DNA from: Sedimenticola_A sp040506895
GTDB lineage: Bacteria > Pseudomonadota > Gammaproteobacteria > Chromatiales > Chromatiaceae
Direction: 5' to 3'
Length of the DNA stretch: 64,000 bases
NCBI GenBank assembly: GCA_040506895.1
Contig: JBEVVY010000001.1
Coordinates: 3,085,116-3,149,115 of the forward strand
Below are positions 26,361-35,142 of this stretch, in pieces; the stretch's first letter is position 1, and each line of letters begins with the position of its first letter. The notes under the pieces were generated by a model, which was not told where the DNA came from, did no database searches, and saw only the letters and a program-made list of their open reading frames with translations. A program made the translations under genes and the position numbers.

Positions 26361-27403
26361 GGGAGCCGTCACCGTTCGAATCCCCCGAGCAGTTCCGGTT
26401 GGCCTTCGAGAGGCAGCTGGCCAGTCTGCTGTCGGAGTTCGATGAGCTGGGAGTCTATATCCTGGTGCTTGCCAACGCCTGCCTCGATCGCCACCTGTGG
26501 GCCAATCTGTCGGAATCACTGAAGGATAAATTTCATTACCTGGCGCGGGAGATAGCTGAGAACCACCAGGAGGGGTTGCTGCTGGATGATGCCGATGACG
26601 ATCTGCTGGTGTTCAGGCACCTGATGGAGACCGGTTTCGACAATCTTCAGGCCACGAGCTTCCGCATGGTGGGGCCTTGGGAGTTGCAGTTCAACCAGCT
26701 TCGCTCATTCCGGCCGCCGCGTATGTCGGGCGGGCTAACGGAGGGTATCTCGGCCCCTTTCAATCCCGACGGCTTCCATTTCGACAAGCCGTTTCTGAGA
26801 AAGGAGATCTTCTGGCAGGGTTGGCTGGCCGGTCGTGATTGTGCACTGCTGTACAACAAGTTTCCCTTTGTCGAGCTGCACGCCCTGCTGGTGCCCGAGC
26901 CTCGTAAGGGGTGGCCCCAGCTGTTGTCGGAAGAGGATAACGACTACCTTTGGCGTCTCACCGAGCTACTGGACAGGACGCTGCCAGGCGTGGGCTTCGG
27001 TTACAACAGCTACGGAGCAGGGGCCTCCGTCAACCACCTTCATTTCCAGATGTTCCTGCGCCAGGATCCGTTGCCGGTGACTTCAGATCACTGGCAGCAC
27101 AATGGAGGTGATGTCCCTTACCCGGCCCTTTGTCACCGTTTCGAGTCACCCTGGGATGCCTGGCAGATGATCGCCTCGCTGCACCGGCAGCAGATCACCT
27201 ACAACCTGGTGTATCTCCCCGGCGTGGTCTACTGTCTGCCGAGGATGCGTCACGGACTCTCACAGCCAGCCGGTTGGAGTAGAGGATTCGCCTGGTACGA
27301 GATGGCCGGGGGGTTCACGCTGTTCGATGAAGGGCTGTTCAATGAACTGGAACAGTTGCAGGTGAAGGAGGCGCTGACACAGATCAGCATCCCTGCTGTT
27401 TAG
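26357..27403 (+). CDS. HIT-superfamily nucleotidyltransferase/phosphorylase-like protein
   Basis: 348 residues, starting at GTG 26357 inside the preceding stop (GTGA). The frame is open far upstream but that part is a shadow of the permease gene. The key motif is VNHLHFQMF, with His 227, His 229 and Gln 231 giving the HxHxQ of Ap4A phosphorylase and galactose-1-phosphate uridylyltransferase-like enzymes. A preceding NKFPFVELHALLVPEP is also typical (substrate-loop HALLVP). It is longer than simple HIT hydrolases. Likely acts on a nucleotide or sugar-nucleotide; substrate unknown. Confidence 0.65.
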   Translation: MREPSPFESPEQFRLAFERQLASLLSEFDELGVYILVLANACLDRHLWANLSESLKDKFHYLAREIAENHQEGLLLDDADDDLLVFRHLMETGFDNLQATSFRMVGPWELQFNQLRSFRPPRMSGGLTEGISAPFNPDGFHFDKPFLRKEIFWQGWLAGRDCALLYNKFPFVELHALLVPEPRKGWPQLLSEEDNDYLWRLTELLDRTLPGVGFGYNSYGAGASVNHLHFQMFLRQDPLPVTSDHWQHNGGDVPYPALCHRFESPWDAWQMIASLHRQQITYNLVYLPGVVYCLPRMRHGLSQPAGWSRGFAWYEMAGGFTLFDEGLFNELEQLQVKEALTQISIPAV

Positions 27404-27504
27404 TGCCTGTTAACGGGCACTAGGGACTTCAACGGGCTGCAATCTTTTCAAACGCTGCATACAATAGACTGAATAACCGGTGACACGGCGGATATTGGAG
27501 TCTT

Positions 27505-28689
27505 ATGGCAAAGCTCTATGTAACGGATTCAACGGACGGAACGCGCGTGCCCTTTTTGCGCGGTGTGCTGACCGGTTCCCTGTCGGATGCCGGGCTGCCG
27601 TTCGACGACGCCTACAAGCTCTCATCGGAGATCAGGGATGAGCTGAGCGACCGTGACGAGATCAGTACGGTGGAGCTGCGCCAGATGGTGGTGGATCGGC
27701 TCAACGCCACTGTCGGCGAGACCATAACCAGCGCCTACCAGGTAGGTGCCCGGGCCCAGGACTCCATCCTGGTGCAGGATGCCGAGGGTCAGAAGAGCGC
27801 CTTTTCGCGTTACCAGCTGCAGCGCTCACTGGAGTCGAGCGGCCTGACGATCGAAGAGAGCACCATCGCCACGAGCCACGTCTTCAGGCACCTGGTGGAG
27901 CAGCAGCCGGGGGAGATCAGGTCCCGCGAGATCGGTCACATCACCTACGACTGCCTGGTCAAGCACATGGGCGAATCCAAGGCGAAGCGTTACCTGGTGT
28001 GGCGCGAGTTCATACACAGCGGTCGCCCCCTGCTGTTGCTGTTCGGAGGGACCACCGGCTGCGGCAAGAGTACCATCGCCACCGAGATCGCACACCGTCT
28101 CGGCATCGTCAGGACCCAGTCCACCGACATGCTGCGGGAGGTGATGCGCATGATGATCCCCGAGCGCCTGATGCCTGTGATCCACACCTCCTCGTTTTTC
28201 GCCTGGACAGCGTTGCCGGCCCCGGGGGATATCGAAAACGATCCTGAAGGTGTGATTGCCGAAGGTTATCTCTCCCAGGCCGAGAGCCTCTCGGTGCCCT
28301 GCGAAGCGGTGATCCTGCGTGCCCTGCGTGAACGGGTCTCCATGATTCTCGAGGGGGTGCATGTCCATCCCGCACTGATGGAGAAGCTACCGATGGATCA
28401 AGATGCCATCGTGGTGCCGGTGATGCTCGCCGTGTTGAAGGAGAAGCAGCTGAGACGCCGCCTGCGAGGCCGGCTCGATATGGCCCCCGGCCGGGCCGCC
28501 GAGGCTCATCTCGAACACTTCGACGCGATCTGGAGGCTGCAGTCCTTCCTCCTCTCTGAGGCGGATCGCGCGGGGATACCGATCATTCATAATGACGGCA
28601 AGGAAGCGACCATTCAGCAGTGCGTGGAGACCATTATGGACGCCCTCTCCGGGCACTTTTTCACCAGTCCGGACCTGGTGTTTCAATAG
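27505..28689 (+). CDS. 2-phosphoglycerate kinase-like protein (ATP-cone plus P-loop kinase)
   Basis: 394 residues. Residues about 1-90 form an ATP-cone-like domain (KLYVTDSTDGTRVPFLRG; repeated helical unit near 95-160). The kinase domain begins RPLLLLFGG; Walker A is GGTTGCGKST (181-190), followed by STDMLREVMRMMIP and ILEGVHVHP. This is the layout of archaeal 2-phosphoglycerate kinase, which makes 2,3-bisphosphoglycerate for cyclic-2,3-DPG. The gene sits 6 nt before an archaeal-type phosphoglycerate mutase, whose substrate overlaps with it, strengthening the call. Whether the bacterial protein uses 2-phosphoglycerate is inference. Confidence 0.75.
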   Translation: MAKLYVTDSTDGTRVPFLRGVLTGSLSDAGLPFDDAYKLSSEIRDELSDRDEISTVELRQMVVDRLNATVGETITSAYQVGARAQDSILVQDAEGQKSAFSRYQLQRSLESSGLTIEESTIATSHVFRHLVEQQPGEIRSREIGHITYDCLVKHMGESKAKRYLVWREFIHSGRPLLLLFGGTTGCGKSTIATEIAHRLGIVRTQSTDMLREVMRMMIPERLMPVIHTSSFFAWTALPAPGDIENDPEGVIAEGYLSQAESLSVPCEAVILRALRERVSMILEGVHVHPALMEKLPMDQDAIVVPVMLAVLKEKQLRRRLRGRLDMAPGRAAEAHLEHFDAIWRLQSFLLSEADRAGIPIIHNDGKEATIQQCVETIMDALSGHFFTSPDLVFQ

Positions 28690-28695
28690 CGGGTA

Positions 28696-29982
28696 ATGAC
28701 TATGCAGAGAGAGGGTAGGCGCAAGGGGCTGTTTATCATCCTTGATGGTGTCGGTGACCGCCCTTCGGCTGAGCTGGACGGGGAGACGCCGCTGGAGCGG
28801 GCAGACACGCCCAATCTCGATCGCCTGGTCTCCCGCGGCCTGGGCGGCATGATGGACCCCCTGTTCCCCGGTGTCGCGGTGGGTACCCACGTGGGTACAG
28901 CCATCCTCTTCGGCCTGCCGCCTGCCCAGGCAAGGCACCTGACCCGTGGGCCGGTGGAGGCGGCGGGTATTGAGCTTGAGCCGGCGCCCGGGGACCTGCT
29001 GATGCGTGCCAACCTCGCCACCGTCGAGCCCGATGGTGAGGGGTTCGTGGTGCGGGACCGCAGGGCGGGCCGCATCGAGGCGGGTGCCGAAGAGCTTGCC
29101 GCCTGCCTGTCGGATATCGACCTGGGTGGCGGTGTGACCGGGAGACTCCATCCGGCCACCCAGCATCGCATGGTGCTGCAGCTTTCGGGTGGCGCTTTCT
29201 CCGCAGACATCTCGGATACCGATCCCGGTGGCGGGGCGCCGCGCGGTCGCGTGCTGACCAGTCGTGCGCAGGATCTCTCCGATACACTTGCCTCCGCAAC
29301 CGCTGACGCGGTCAACAGTTTCACCCGTATCGCCTGCGAGCGGCTGGCGGATCACCCGGTGAACAGGCAGCGGATCGACATGGGGCTGCCCCCGGCCAAC
29401 GGTGTGATCTGCCGCAGTGCCGGGTTGATGGACTCCATGGTGAGCCTGTTCAACCGTTTCGGTGTAAGGGCAGCGGTAATAGCCGGCGAGAGCACGGTGC
29501 TCGGTCTCGGGCGTCTGCTCGGCTATGCGGTGCACACCGATTCACGCTTCAACTCCCTTCCCACCACCGACCTCGAAGCCAAGGTCGAGGCGGCGTCGCG
29601 CCTGCTCGAGGATCACGACCTGGTATTTCTGCACATCAAGGGGCCTGATATCTGCTCCCACGACCATGATCCCATCGGCAAGGCCCGGCTCCTGGAGCGT
29701 GTGGATGCCGCGCTCGCACCCCTGCTTTCAGGGGAGTTGGTGATAGCGGTGACCGGTGATCACTCCACGGACTGTGGTTCAGGGCGGCATACGGGGGATC
29801 CCGTTCCCACGATCCTCTTCTCTCCCACGGGTCGCCGCGACGGGGTCGATCGGTATGGTGAGACAAGCTGCTTCAGCGGTGGCTTGGGGCGGCTCTCGGG
29901 TACTTCCCTGGTGGCTTCGGTACTCGATGCCATGGGCTTCTCCGACAGCTTCAAGCCTGACCACGAATCGCTCTATTTCTGA
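28696..29982 (+). CDS. Archaeal-type (ApgM-like) phosphoglycerate mutase
   Basis: 428 residues of the alkaline-phosphatase superfamily. The metal-binding start is FIILDGVGDRP (Asp 17). The middle insert carries CERLADHPVNRQR, and the C-terminal metal motifs are FLHIKGPDICSHDHD and VTGDHSTDCGSGRHTGDPVP, all as in cofactor-independent aPGM. The nucleophile region reads VGTHVGTAILFG (Thr 64) where most members have a Ser. It starts 6 nt after the 2-phosphoglycerate kinase gene and is almost certainly cotranscribed. ATG 28696 or 28702 could start it. Phosphonopyruvate-decarboxylase-like members are related, so activity is not certain. Confidence 0.8.
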   Translation: MTMQREGRRKGLFIILDGVGDRPSAELDGETPLERADTPNLDRLVSRGLGGMMDPLFPGVAVGTHVGTAILFGLPPAQARHLTRGPVEAAGIELEPAPGDLLMRANLATVEPDGEGFVVRDRRAGRIEAGAEELAACLSDIDLGGGVTGRLHPATQHRMVLQLSGGAFSADISDTDPGGGAPRGRVLTSRAQDLSDTLASATADAVNSFTRIACERLADHPVNRQRIDMGLPPANGVICRSAGLMDSMVSLFNRFGVRAAVIAGESTVLGLGRLLGYAVHTDSRFNSLPTTDLEAKVEAASRLLEDHDLVFLHIKGPDICSHDHDPIGKARLLERVDAALAPLLSGELVIAVTGDHSTDCGSGRHTGDPVPTILFSPTGRRDGVDRYGETSCFSGGLGRLSGTSLVASVLDAMGFSDSFKPDHESLYF

Positions 29983-30054
29983 TCGTCGGTGATCTGAACG
30001 AGATTCTTCTGTTCGGATTCTCTTTACTGGCTTATCGCCCGGGTGATTCAGCGG

Positions 30055-30102
30055 TGTCAGAAAAATGCAATCAATGTGTCATCTTGTAATATTGGTGTCA
30101 CA
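30055..30102 (+). promoter_or_regulatory. Putative Pho box upstream of pstS
   Basis: TGTCAG (30055) and TGTCAT (30077) are spaced 22 bp, twice the 11-bp period of PhoB direct repeats, with a weaker TGCAATC between them; a third TGTCAC starts at 30096. The site is about 130 bp before the pstS start. It fits PhoB control of a phosphate-transport operon, but no -10 element was assigned and the third repeat is off phase. Confidence 0.4.
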
Positions 30103-30234
30103 CAACAGACATATCGTTGAACGAATACACCCAGGGTGCAGTGTGCCAGGGGGAACTTGGAGGAGGGCCATGCTGCCGGCTCAGAGAGATGGACCGGCGT
30201 CACCTGGCTCGATAAGTATTCGGAGAATTCGAAA

Positions 30235-31137
30235 ATGAGCGTAACCCGTTTCCTGACCGCCGCTGCCACCGCGGCTTCCATCTGCCTGGTCTCCACCGGC
30301 GTGTCCGCCCGTACCGTTATCCAGAACAAGGGTTCAGATACCCTGGTCAACGTGGCCCAGGCCTGGGCGGAAGAGTATCGCAATGTCGACGCCAACGTGG
30401 CGATTGCCGTCTCCGGTGGCGGTTCCGGTACCGGTATCGCCGCCATGATCAACGGCACCGTCGATATCGCCAATGCCAGCCGCAAGATGAAGGCGAAGGA
30501 GATCAAGCGGGCCAAGTCTGCCGGCCAGAACCCGGTGGAGCACGTGGTGGGCTACGATGCCCTGGCGGTCTTTCTGCACAATGACAACCCGATCGACTCC
30601 CTGAGCATTGCCCAGTTGGCGCAGATTTTCGGCCGTGGCGGCAACGCCACCAAGTGGAGTGACCTGGGTGTCGAGGTTCCAGGCTGCAAGGCGGGCAAGA
30701 TCGTTGTCGTGAGCCGCCAGAACAACTCCGGCACCTACGCCTACTTCAGGAAGGCGGTGCTCAAGAAAGCGGCCAAGGCCGGTGTCATCGCCAAGGGCAA
30801 GTACCGCATGGGCACCCTGGACATGCACGGTTCCAAGGATGTGGTGGACCTGGTCGAGAAGACCCCCTGTGCCATCGGCTACAGCGGCCTGGCCTACGCC
30901 ACCGATCACATCAAGATGGCCTGCGTGGAAGCAGAGGCGGGCAAGGCCTGCGTCAGCCCCAGCGTGGCCACCGCCAGTGACCGCAGCTATCCCATCGCCC
31001 GCCCTCTCCTCATGTATACCAACGGCGAACCCGCGGGTGCCGTGAAGACCTACATGGATTGGATTCTCAGCGATGCCGGCCAATGCATCCTGAAGAAAAA
31101 GGGCTATGCGCCCGTACGTGACGTCAGCTGCAAATGA
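30235..31137 (+). CDS. pstS: Phosphate ABC transporter substrate-binding protein PstS
   Basis: Periplasmic phosphate-binding protein, 300 residues. A signal peptide ends near GVSARTV. The mature start has NKGSDTLVNVAQAWAEEY and VSGGGSGTGIAAMINGTVDIANASR, the PBP-like phosphate-contact loops, and RQNNSGTYAYF is the second-lobe contact region. ATG 30235 (GGAG about 10 nt upstream) gives a proper signal peptide; the open frame extends upstream without homology. First gene of pstS-phoU-pstC-pstA-pstB1-pstB2. Confidence 0.93.
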   Translation: MSVTRFLTAAATAASICLVSTGVSARTVIQNKGSDTLVNVAQAWAEEYRNVDANVAIAVSGGGSGTGIAAMINGTVDIANASRKMKAKEIKRAKSAGQNPVEHVVGYDALAVFLHNDNPIDSLSIAQLAQIFGRGGNATKWSDLGVEVPGCKAGKIVVVSRQNNSGTYAYFRKAVLKKAAKAGVIAKGKYRMGTLDMHGSKDVVDLVEKTPCAIGYSGLAYATDHIKMACVEAEAGKACVSPSVATASDRSYPIARPLLMYTNGEPAGAVKTYMDWILSDAGQCILKKKGYAPVRDVSCK

Positions 31138-31205
31138 TGTCGGCCTCGCCCGGGCAGTCATGCCCGGGGCGGTCAATGATCCCAGACAATTAGAAAAGGC
31201 ACGCC

Positions 31206-32270
31206 ATGTCCCATCTCGAAGAACGCCTGGAAAAAGATCTCAACGAAATCCGCTCCGCCCTCGCCAGGCAGGCTGAACAGGTCGAAAAGCAGGTTGTCAG
31301 CGCGGTTCGCGCCCTGCAGACAGGAAACCGCGATCAGGCCTATACAACGGTACTGAATGACAATCCGATCAACCGCGAGATGCGGCGTATCGATCGCTTG
31401 TGCCACAGTTTCATTGCAGTGCACCTGCCCAGTGGAAGCCACCTGCGGCTGCTCTCCTCGGCGATCCGCTGCAATATCGAACTGGAGCGCATCGGCGATT
31501 ACGCGGTCACCATCTCCCGCGAGGCGGTGCAGTTGGCCAACCCTCCCAGTGGCGAGATCGAGCGCCAGCTCGACAACCTGGCCACCGGTGCCCAGACCAT
31601 GCTGAGCCAGGCGATCAAGGCGTTCAACGATCTCAATGCGGACCTGGCCGAGGGCACCATGGGCATGTCCGACCCGGTGGAGCACAATCTCAACGAGATC
31701 TACGACGCCATGATGGGTGGCGAGGCGGGCAGCGACCTGAAGGAGCTGTTCGCCATCTTTGTCATCTTCACCAACCTGAAGCGGGTGGTGGACCAGGCCA
31801 AGAATCTCTGCGAGGAGACCATCTTCGCGGTCACCGGCGTGCAGAAGCGGGCCAAGGTATACCGGATCCTTTTCCTGGAGAGGGACGGCAGCTTTCTTGC
31901 GCCCATGGCAGAGGCGATCGGCAACAAGCTGATGGAGGATACCGGCCAGTTCGGCAGTGCCGCCGCCGAGCCTGCCGAGATCGAAAGAGGCGCAGTTGAA
32001 TTTCTCGCATCCCACGGCATGGCGATGCCGCGTACCCGCTGCCAGTCCGTAGCGGATCTCACCACCCACGAACTGGCCAGCCAGCATGTCGTGATCGGCC
32101 TGGATGCGCCGGTGGACGAGTACATCGAAAAGATGCCGTTTCACGCTTCCGCATTGAGCTGGCAGCTGAGGGGTATCGAGGGTGAGGGAGAGGCCCGCTA
32201 CGAGTCGGCTTACCGTGAGCTGGCGGTGCGGATCAGGGACCTGATGTCACTGATCCGTGGCGACGAGTGA
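31206..32270 (+). CDS. PhoU fused to a degenerate low-molecular-weight phosphatase-like domain
   Basis: 354 residues. Residues 1-210 are a PhoU domain pair with metal motifs ELERIGDYA (about 92-100) and LKRVVDQAKN (191-200). PhoU represses the Pho regulon through PstB and PhoR. Residues about 217-325 align with low-molecular-weight protein tyrosine phosphatase/arsenate reductase. The P-loop, normally LFxCxGNxCRSPMAE, reads LFLERDGSFLAPMAE: the nucleophilic Cys is Glu 225 and the Arg is Leu 231. The downstream scaffold (FGSAAAEP, RTRCQSVADLTTHEL, HVVIGLD) is kept, so the domain probably binds but does not hydrolyse. ATG 31206 has AAAAGG about 7 nt upstream. It lies between pstS and pstC, an unusual place for phoU. 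Confidence 0.8.
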   Translation: MSHLEERLEKDLNEIRSALARQAEQVEKQVVSAVRALQTGNRDQAYTTVLNDNPINREMRRIDRLCHSFIAVHLPSGSHLRLLSSAIRCNIELERIGDYAVTISREAVQLANPPSGEIERQLDNLATGAQTMLSQAIKAFNDLNADLAEGTMGMSDPVEHNLNEIYDAMMGGEAGSDLKELFAIFVIFTNLKRVVDQAKNLCEETIFAVTGVQKRAKVYRILFLERDGSFLAPMAEAIGNKLMEDTGQFGSAAAEPAEIERGAVEFLASHGMAMPRTRCQSVADLTTHELASQHVVIGLDAPVDEYIEKMPFHASALSWQLRGIEGEGEARYESAYRELAVRIRDLMSLIRGDE

Positions 32271-32283
32271 GGGGTTTGTGACG

Positions 32284-33216
32284 ATGTCTGAACAGAACCC
32301 CCCGGCAGTCGATGCGATGGAAGCCTTTGACCGGCGCGATCTCGCCTGGTTCATCGATAAACTGGTCCAGGTGCTGGTGTTTGCGGGCGGCATCTCGGCC
32401 ATTGTTTTCATTATCGGTATCTTCGTCTTCATCACCATGGAGGGATTCGGCTTTCTGCTGGATACCTTCGATTTCCGGGAATTCTTCACCACCCCCTGGT
32501 GGGAGCCCACCGATGAGGACGAGCCCAGCTACGGTATCCTGGCGCTGATCGCCGGTACCGCCAGCGTAACCGGCCTTGCCATGCTGGTGGCGATCCCCTT
32601 CTCCCTGGGCGCGGCAATCTATATCGGCGAGTTCGCGACCGGCAAGCGGCGCGAGTTTCTGAAGGTGCTGGTGGAACTGCTGGCAGCCATCCCCTCGGTG
32701 GTCTGGGGCTTCATCGGTCTCTCCATCATGAACCCGTTGATCATCGAGCTGTTCGACGTGCCGGTAGGGCTAAACGTGCTCAACGCCGGTGTCATTCTGG
32801 GCCTGATGGCGGCGCCGATCATGACCTCCATCGCCGAGGACGCACTCAAGGCGGTACCCGACCGCTATCGCGAGGCCGCGGAGGCGATGGGTGCAACCCG
32901 CTGGCAGGTAATCTTCAAGGTGGTGCTGCCGGCGGCCAAGAACGGACTGCTGGGCGCTGTGCTGCTCGGTGTGGGCCGCGGTTTCGGCGAGACCATGGCG
33001 GTGCTGATGGCCACCGGTCACGCGATCAATATTCCGGGCAGCGTGTTCGACTCGGTGCGCGCCCTGACGGCGACCATTGCGGCGGAACTCGGAGAGACGG
33101 CCGTGGGGTCGGACCACTACCAGGCGCTGTTCACCATCGGCATATTCCTTTTCGTGATCACGTTCGTCATCAACCTGTCTGCCGACCTGATCGTGCGTGG
33201 CATCCGTAACAAGTGA
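32284..33216 (+). CDS. pstC: Phosphate ABC transporter permease PstC
   Basis: 310-residue inner-membrane permease with six predicted helices. The binding-protein-dependent transport motif is EAAEAMGATRWQVIFKVVLPAA (EAA...G loop; in part EAAEAMGATRW), which docks PstB. The long N-terminal cytosolic lead and large periplasmic loop after helix 1 are typical of PstC. ATG 32284 is chosen; GAGGGG lies about 10 nt upstream and GTG 32278 is an alternative. Follows the PhoU fusion by 13 nt. Confidence 0.92.
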   Translation: MSEQNPPAVDAMEAFDRRDLAWFIDKLVQVLVFAGGISAIVFIIGIFVFITMEGFGFLLDTFDFREFFTTPWWEPTDEDEPSYGILALIAGTASVTGLAMLVAIPFSLGAAIYIGEFATGKRREFLKVLVELLAAIPSVVWGFIGLSIMNPLIIELFDVPVGLNVLNAGVILGLMAAPIMTSIAEDALKAVPDRYREAAEAMGATRWQVIFKVVLPAAKNGLLGAVLLGVGRGFGETMAVLMATGHAINIPGSVFDSVRALTATIAAELGETAVGSDHYQALFTIGIFLFVITFVINLSADLIVRGIRNK

Positions 33217-33239
33217 CGGACCGATATTGAGATAACACA

Positions 33240-34130
33240 ATGGCTGAAGAGACTGTGAGCCTGTTTGCCGAAACGGCAATCAACGCGAAGAACAAGAAGG
33301 TGCAGGGACTCTACCGTGCCCTGTTCATGCTCATGACCCTGCTGCTGATCGCCCCGGTGGTGATCATCCTTGGCACCCTGATCGTGAAGGGCAGTGCTGT
33401 CCTGAGTATTGACTTCCTTTTCACCGATCCCACCGACGGCATGACCGCGGGGGGTATCTTTCCCGCCCTGCTGGGTACCGTCTGGCTGGTGACCGTGGCG
33501 CTGCTGGTGTCGGTGCCCCTGGGGGTGGCCGCGGCCATCTACCTGAGCGAGTATGCACCGGACAACTGGTTTACCCGTTTGATCAACCTGGCGATCATCA
33601 ACCTGGCGGGCGTGCCCTCCATCGTGCACGCACTGTTCGGGGTGGGCGCCTTTGTGATCTTTTTCGGCTTCGGTACCAGCATCCTGGCGGCGAGCCTGAC
33701 CCTGGCGATCATGACCCTGCCGGTGGTGATCGTTGCCACCCGTGAGTCCCTGCAGGCGGTTCCCCAGGCATTCCGCGAGGCGTGCTGGAACATGGGGGCG
33801 ACCCGCTGGCAGACGATCCGCAAGGTGGTACTGCCCAACTCCGTCAGCGGCATCCTCACCGGCGTGATCCTCGAGGTGTCACGCACCACGGGTGAGACCG
33901 CACCCATCATGTTCACCGGGGCGGCCTTCTTTCTGCCGTTCCTGCCCCAGAGCGTACTGGACCAGACCATGGCACTCTCCCTGCACCTGTTCGTGGTCTC
34001 CACCCAGGTGCCCAACGTCCCCGATGCACTGCCATACGGCGTTGCACTGGTGCTGATCGGAATGGTTCTGCTGATGAACAGTATCTCCATCGCGTTCCGC
34101 ATGTATCTGCGAGGTAAGAAGAAATGGTAA
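33240..34130 (+). CDS. pstA: Phosphate ABC transporter permease PstA
   Basis: 296-residue permease with six predicted helices and the EAA loop EACWNMGATRWQTIRKVVLP (in part EACWNMGATRW). It pairs with PstC to form the channel. Each EAA loop would contact one ATPase subunit, which matters because two different PstB proteins are encoded downstream. The stop overlaps pstB1 by 7 nt (AAATGGTAA). Confidence 0.92.
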   Translation: MAEETVSLFAETAINAKNKKVQGLYRALFMLMTLLLIAPVVIILGTLIVKGSAVLSIDFLFTDPTDGMTAGGIFPALLGTVWLVTVALLVSVPLGVAAAIYLSEYAPDNWFTRLINLAIINLAGVPSIVHALFGVGAFVIFFGFGTSILAASLTLAIMTLPVVIVATRESLQAVPQAFREACWNMGATRWQTIRKVVLPNSVSGILTGVILEVSRTTGETAPIMFTGAAFFLPFLPQSVLDQTMALSLHLFVVSTQVPNVPDALPYGVALVLIGMVLLMNSISIAFRMYLRGKKKW

Positions 34131-34915
34131 GCCAGGCAGAATCCGTTGCCGTGGAACAGCGTCCGGTCAAGCTGGAAGTCAATGACCTGGAGATCAGCTA
34201 CAGCGGACAGAGCGCCCTGAGCGGTGTCTCCCTGCAGATCAGGGAGAACGAGATCTTCGGTATCATCGGCCCGGCAAACGCGGGCAAGACATCGTTTCTG
34301 AAATCCATCAACCGCATGGACATGTTCGATCCGAACATGAAGGTGGATGGCGAGGTGCGTTTCAACAATCGCGATGTCTACAACCTGCGCAACGTCTATG
34401 CCCTGCGCAGCCGTATCGGCGTGGTTTTTCCTTTGCCGGTGGGGTTGCCCATGACGGTCTATGACAACGTGGCACTGGCACCCCGTCTCAAGGGTGTGAA
34501 GGACAAGGCTGAGCTGGACGTGATCGTCGAGCGCTGCCTGACACGCGCTGCGCTCTGGGACGAGGTCAAGGACCGGCTCGACTCCCTGGGCAGCCTGCTC
34601 TCGGGTGGTCAGCAGCAGCGCCTGACCATTGCACGTGCGTTGTCCCAGGAGCCCGATCTGCTGATGCTGGACGAGTTCTCCATCGCGGTGGACCCGGTCA
34701 CCACCATGCGTATCGAAGATGTACTGAAGGATCTGAAGGATGAGATGACCATCATACTGGTCACCAACCTGGTACAGCAGGCACGGCGCCTGGCCGACCG
34801 CACCGCCTTCTTCCTGGAGGGTGAATGCGTGGAGGTCGGTGAGACCGAAGCGCTGTTCACCGGCGAGGTGAAGGATCAGCGCACCCGTGACTACGTGGAA
34901 GGGCGGTTTGGGTGA
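34124..34915 (+). CDS. pstB: Phosphate ABC transporter ATPase PstB1, degenerate Q- and H-loops
   Basis: 263-residue ABC ATPase of PstB type. Walker A is GPANAGKT (49-56) instead of GPSGCGKS. The Q-loop Gln is replaced: VFPLP (Pro 103) where PstB has VFQKP. The signature LSGGQ (159-163) and Walker B MLDE (Glu 184) are intact. The switch His is replaced by Asn 215 (LVTNL for VTHN), and the D-loop reads SIAVD instead of SALD. Such a subunit can supply a good signature to a partner but is unlikely to form a good catalytic site itself. ATG 34124 overlaps the pstA stop. A second pstB follows, separated by repeats. Confidence 0.9.
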   Translation: MVSQAESVAVEQRPVKLEVNDLEISYSGQSALSGVSLQIRENEIFGIIGPANAGKTSFLKSINRMDMFDPNMKVDGEVRFNNRDVYNLRNVYALRSRIGVVFPLPVGLPMTVYDNVALAPRLKGVKDKAELDVIVERCLTRAALWDEVKDRLDSLGSLLSGGQQQRLTIARALSQEPDLLMLDEFSIAVDPVTTMRIEDVLKDLKDEMTIILVTNLVQQARRLADRTAFFLEGECVEVGETEALFTGEVKDQRTRDYVEGRFG

Positions 34916-34922
34916 GGGTGAG

Positions 34923-35103
34923 GAGGAACCCTTTGTCCAGTGGACAAAGGAAGTCCGACGAACGCCCGGCAGGGATGCCGGGCCGGGTCTGAGCCACACG
35001 GATGTGTGGTGGCAATAAGAGATAAAGTGCCACAAGACAGAATTGGTCAGAACAAACCTTTGTCCAGTGGACAAAGGAAGTCCGACGAACGCCCGGCAGG
35101 GAT
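34923..35103. repeat. Two tandem composite palindromic repeats between pstB1 and pstB2
   Basis: Units start at 34923 and 35050, 127 bp apart. Each has a 21-nt palindrome with arms CCTTTGTCCA and TGGACAAAGG around a central G (34930-34950, 35057-35077), then AAGTCCGACGAACGCCCGGC and a second hairpin GCCCGGCA/TGCCGGGC, and in the first unit a third hairpin CCACAC/GTGTGG. The second unit is cut short at 35103. The pair starts just after the pstB1 stop and fills the gap to pstB2. Confidence 0.85.
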
Positions 35104-35142
35104 ATGCACACAGCCAGTTTTAACCAGATACAGAGCTGAATA

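Noticed and set aside
25865..27403. A 512-residue permease/HIT fusion
   Set aside because: The upstream part is the shadow frame of the permease gene. GTG 26357 overlapping the permease stop is the start.
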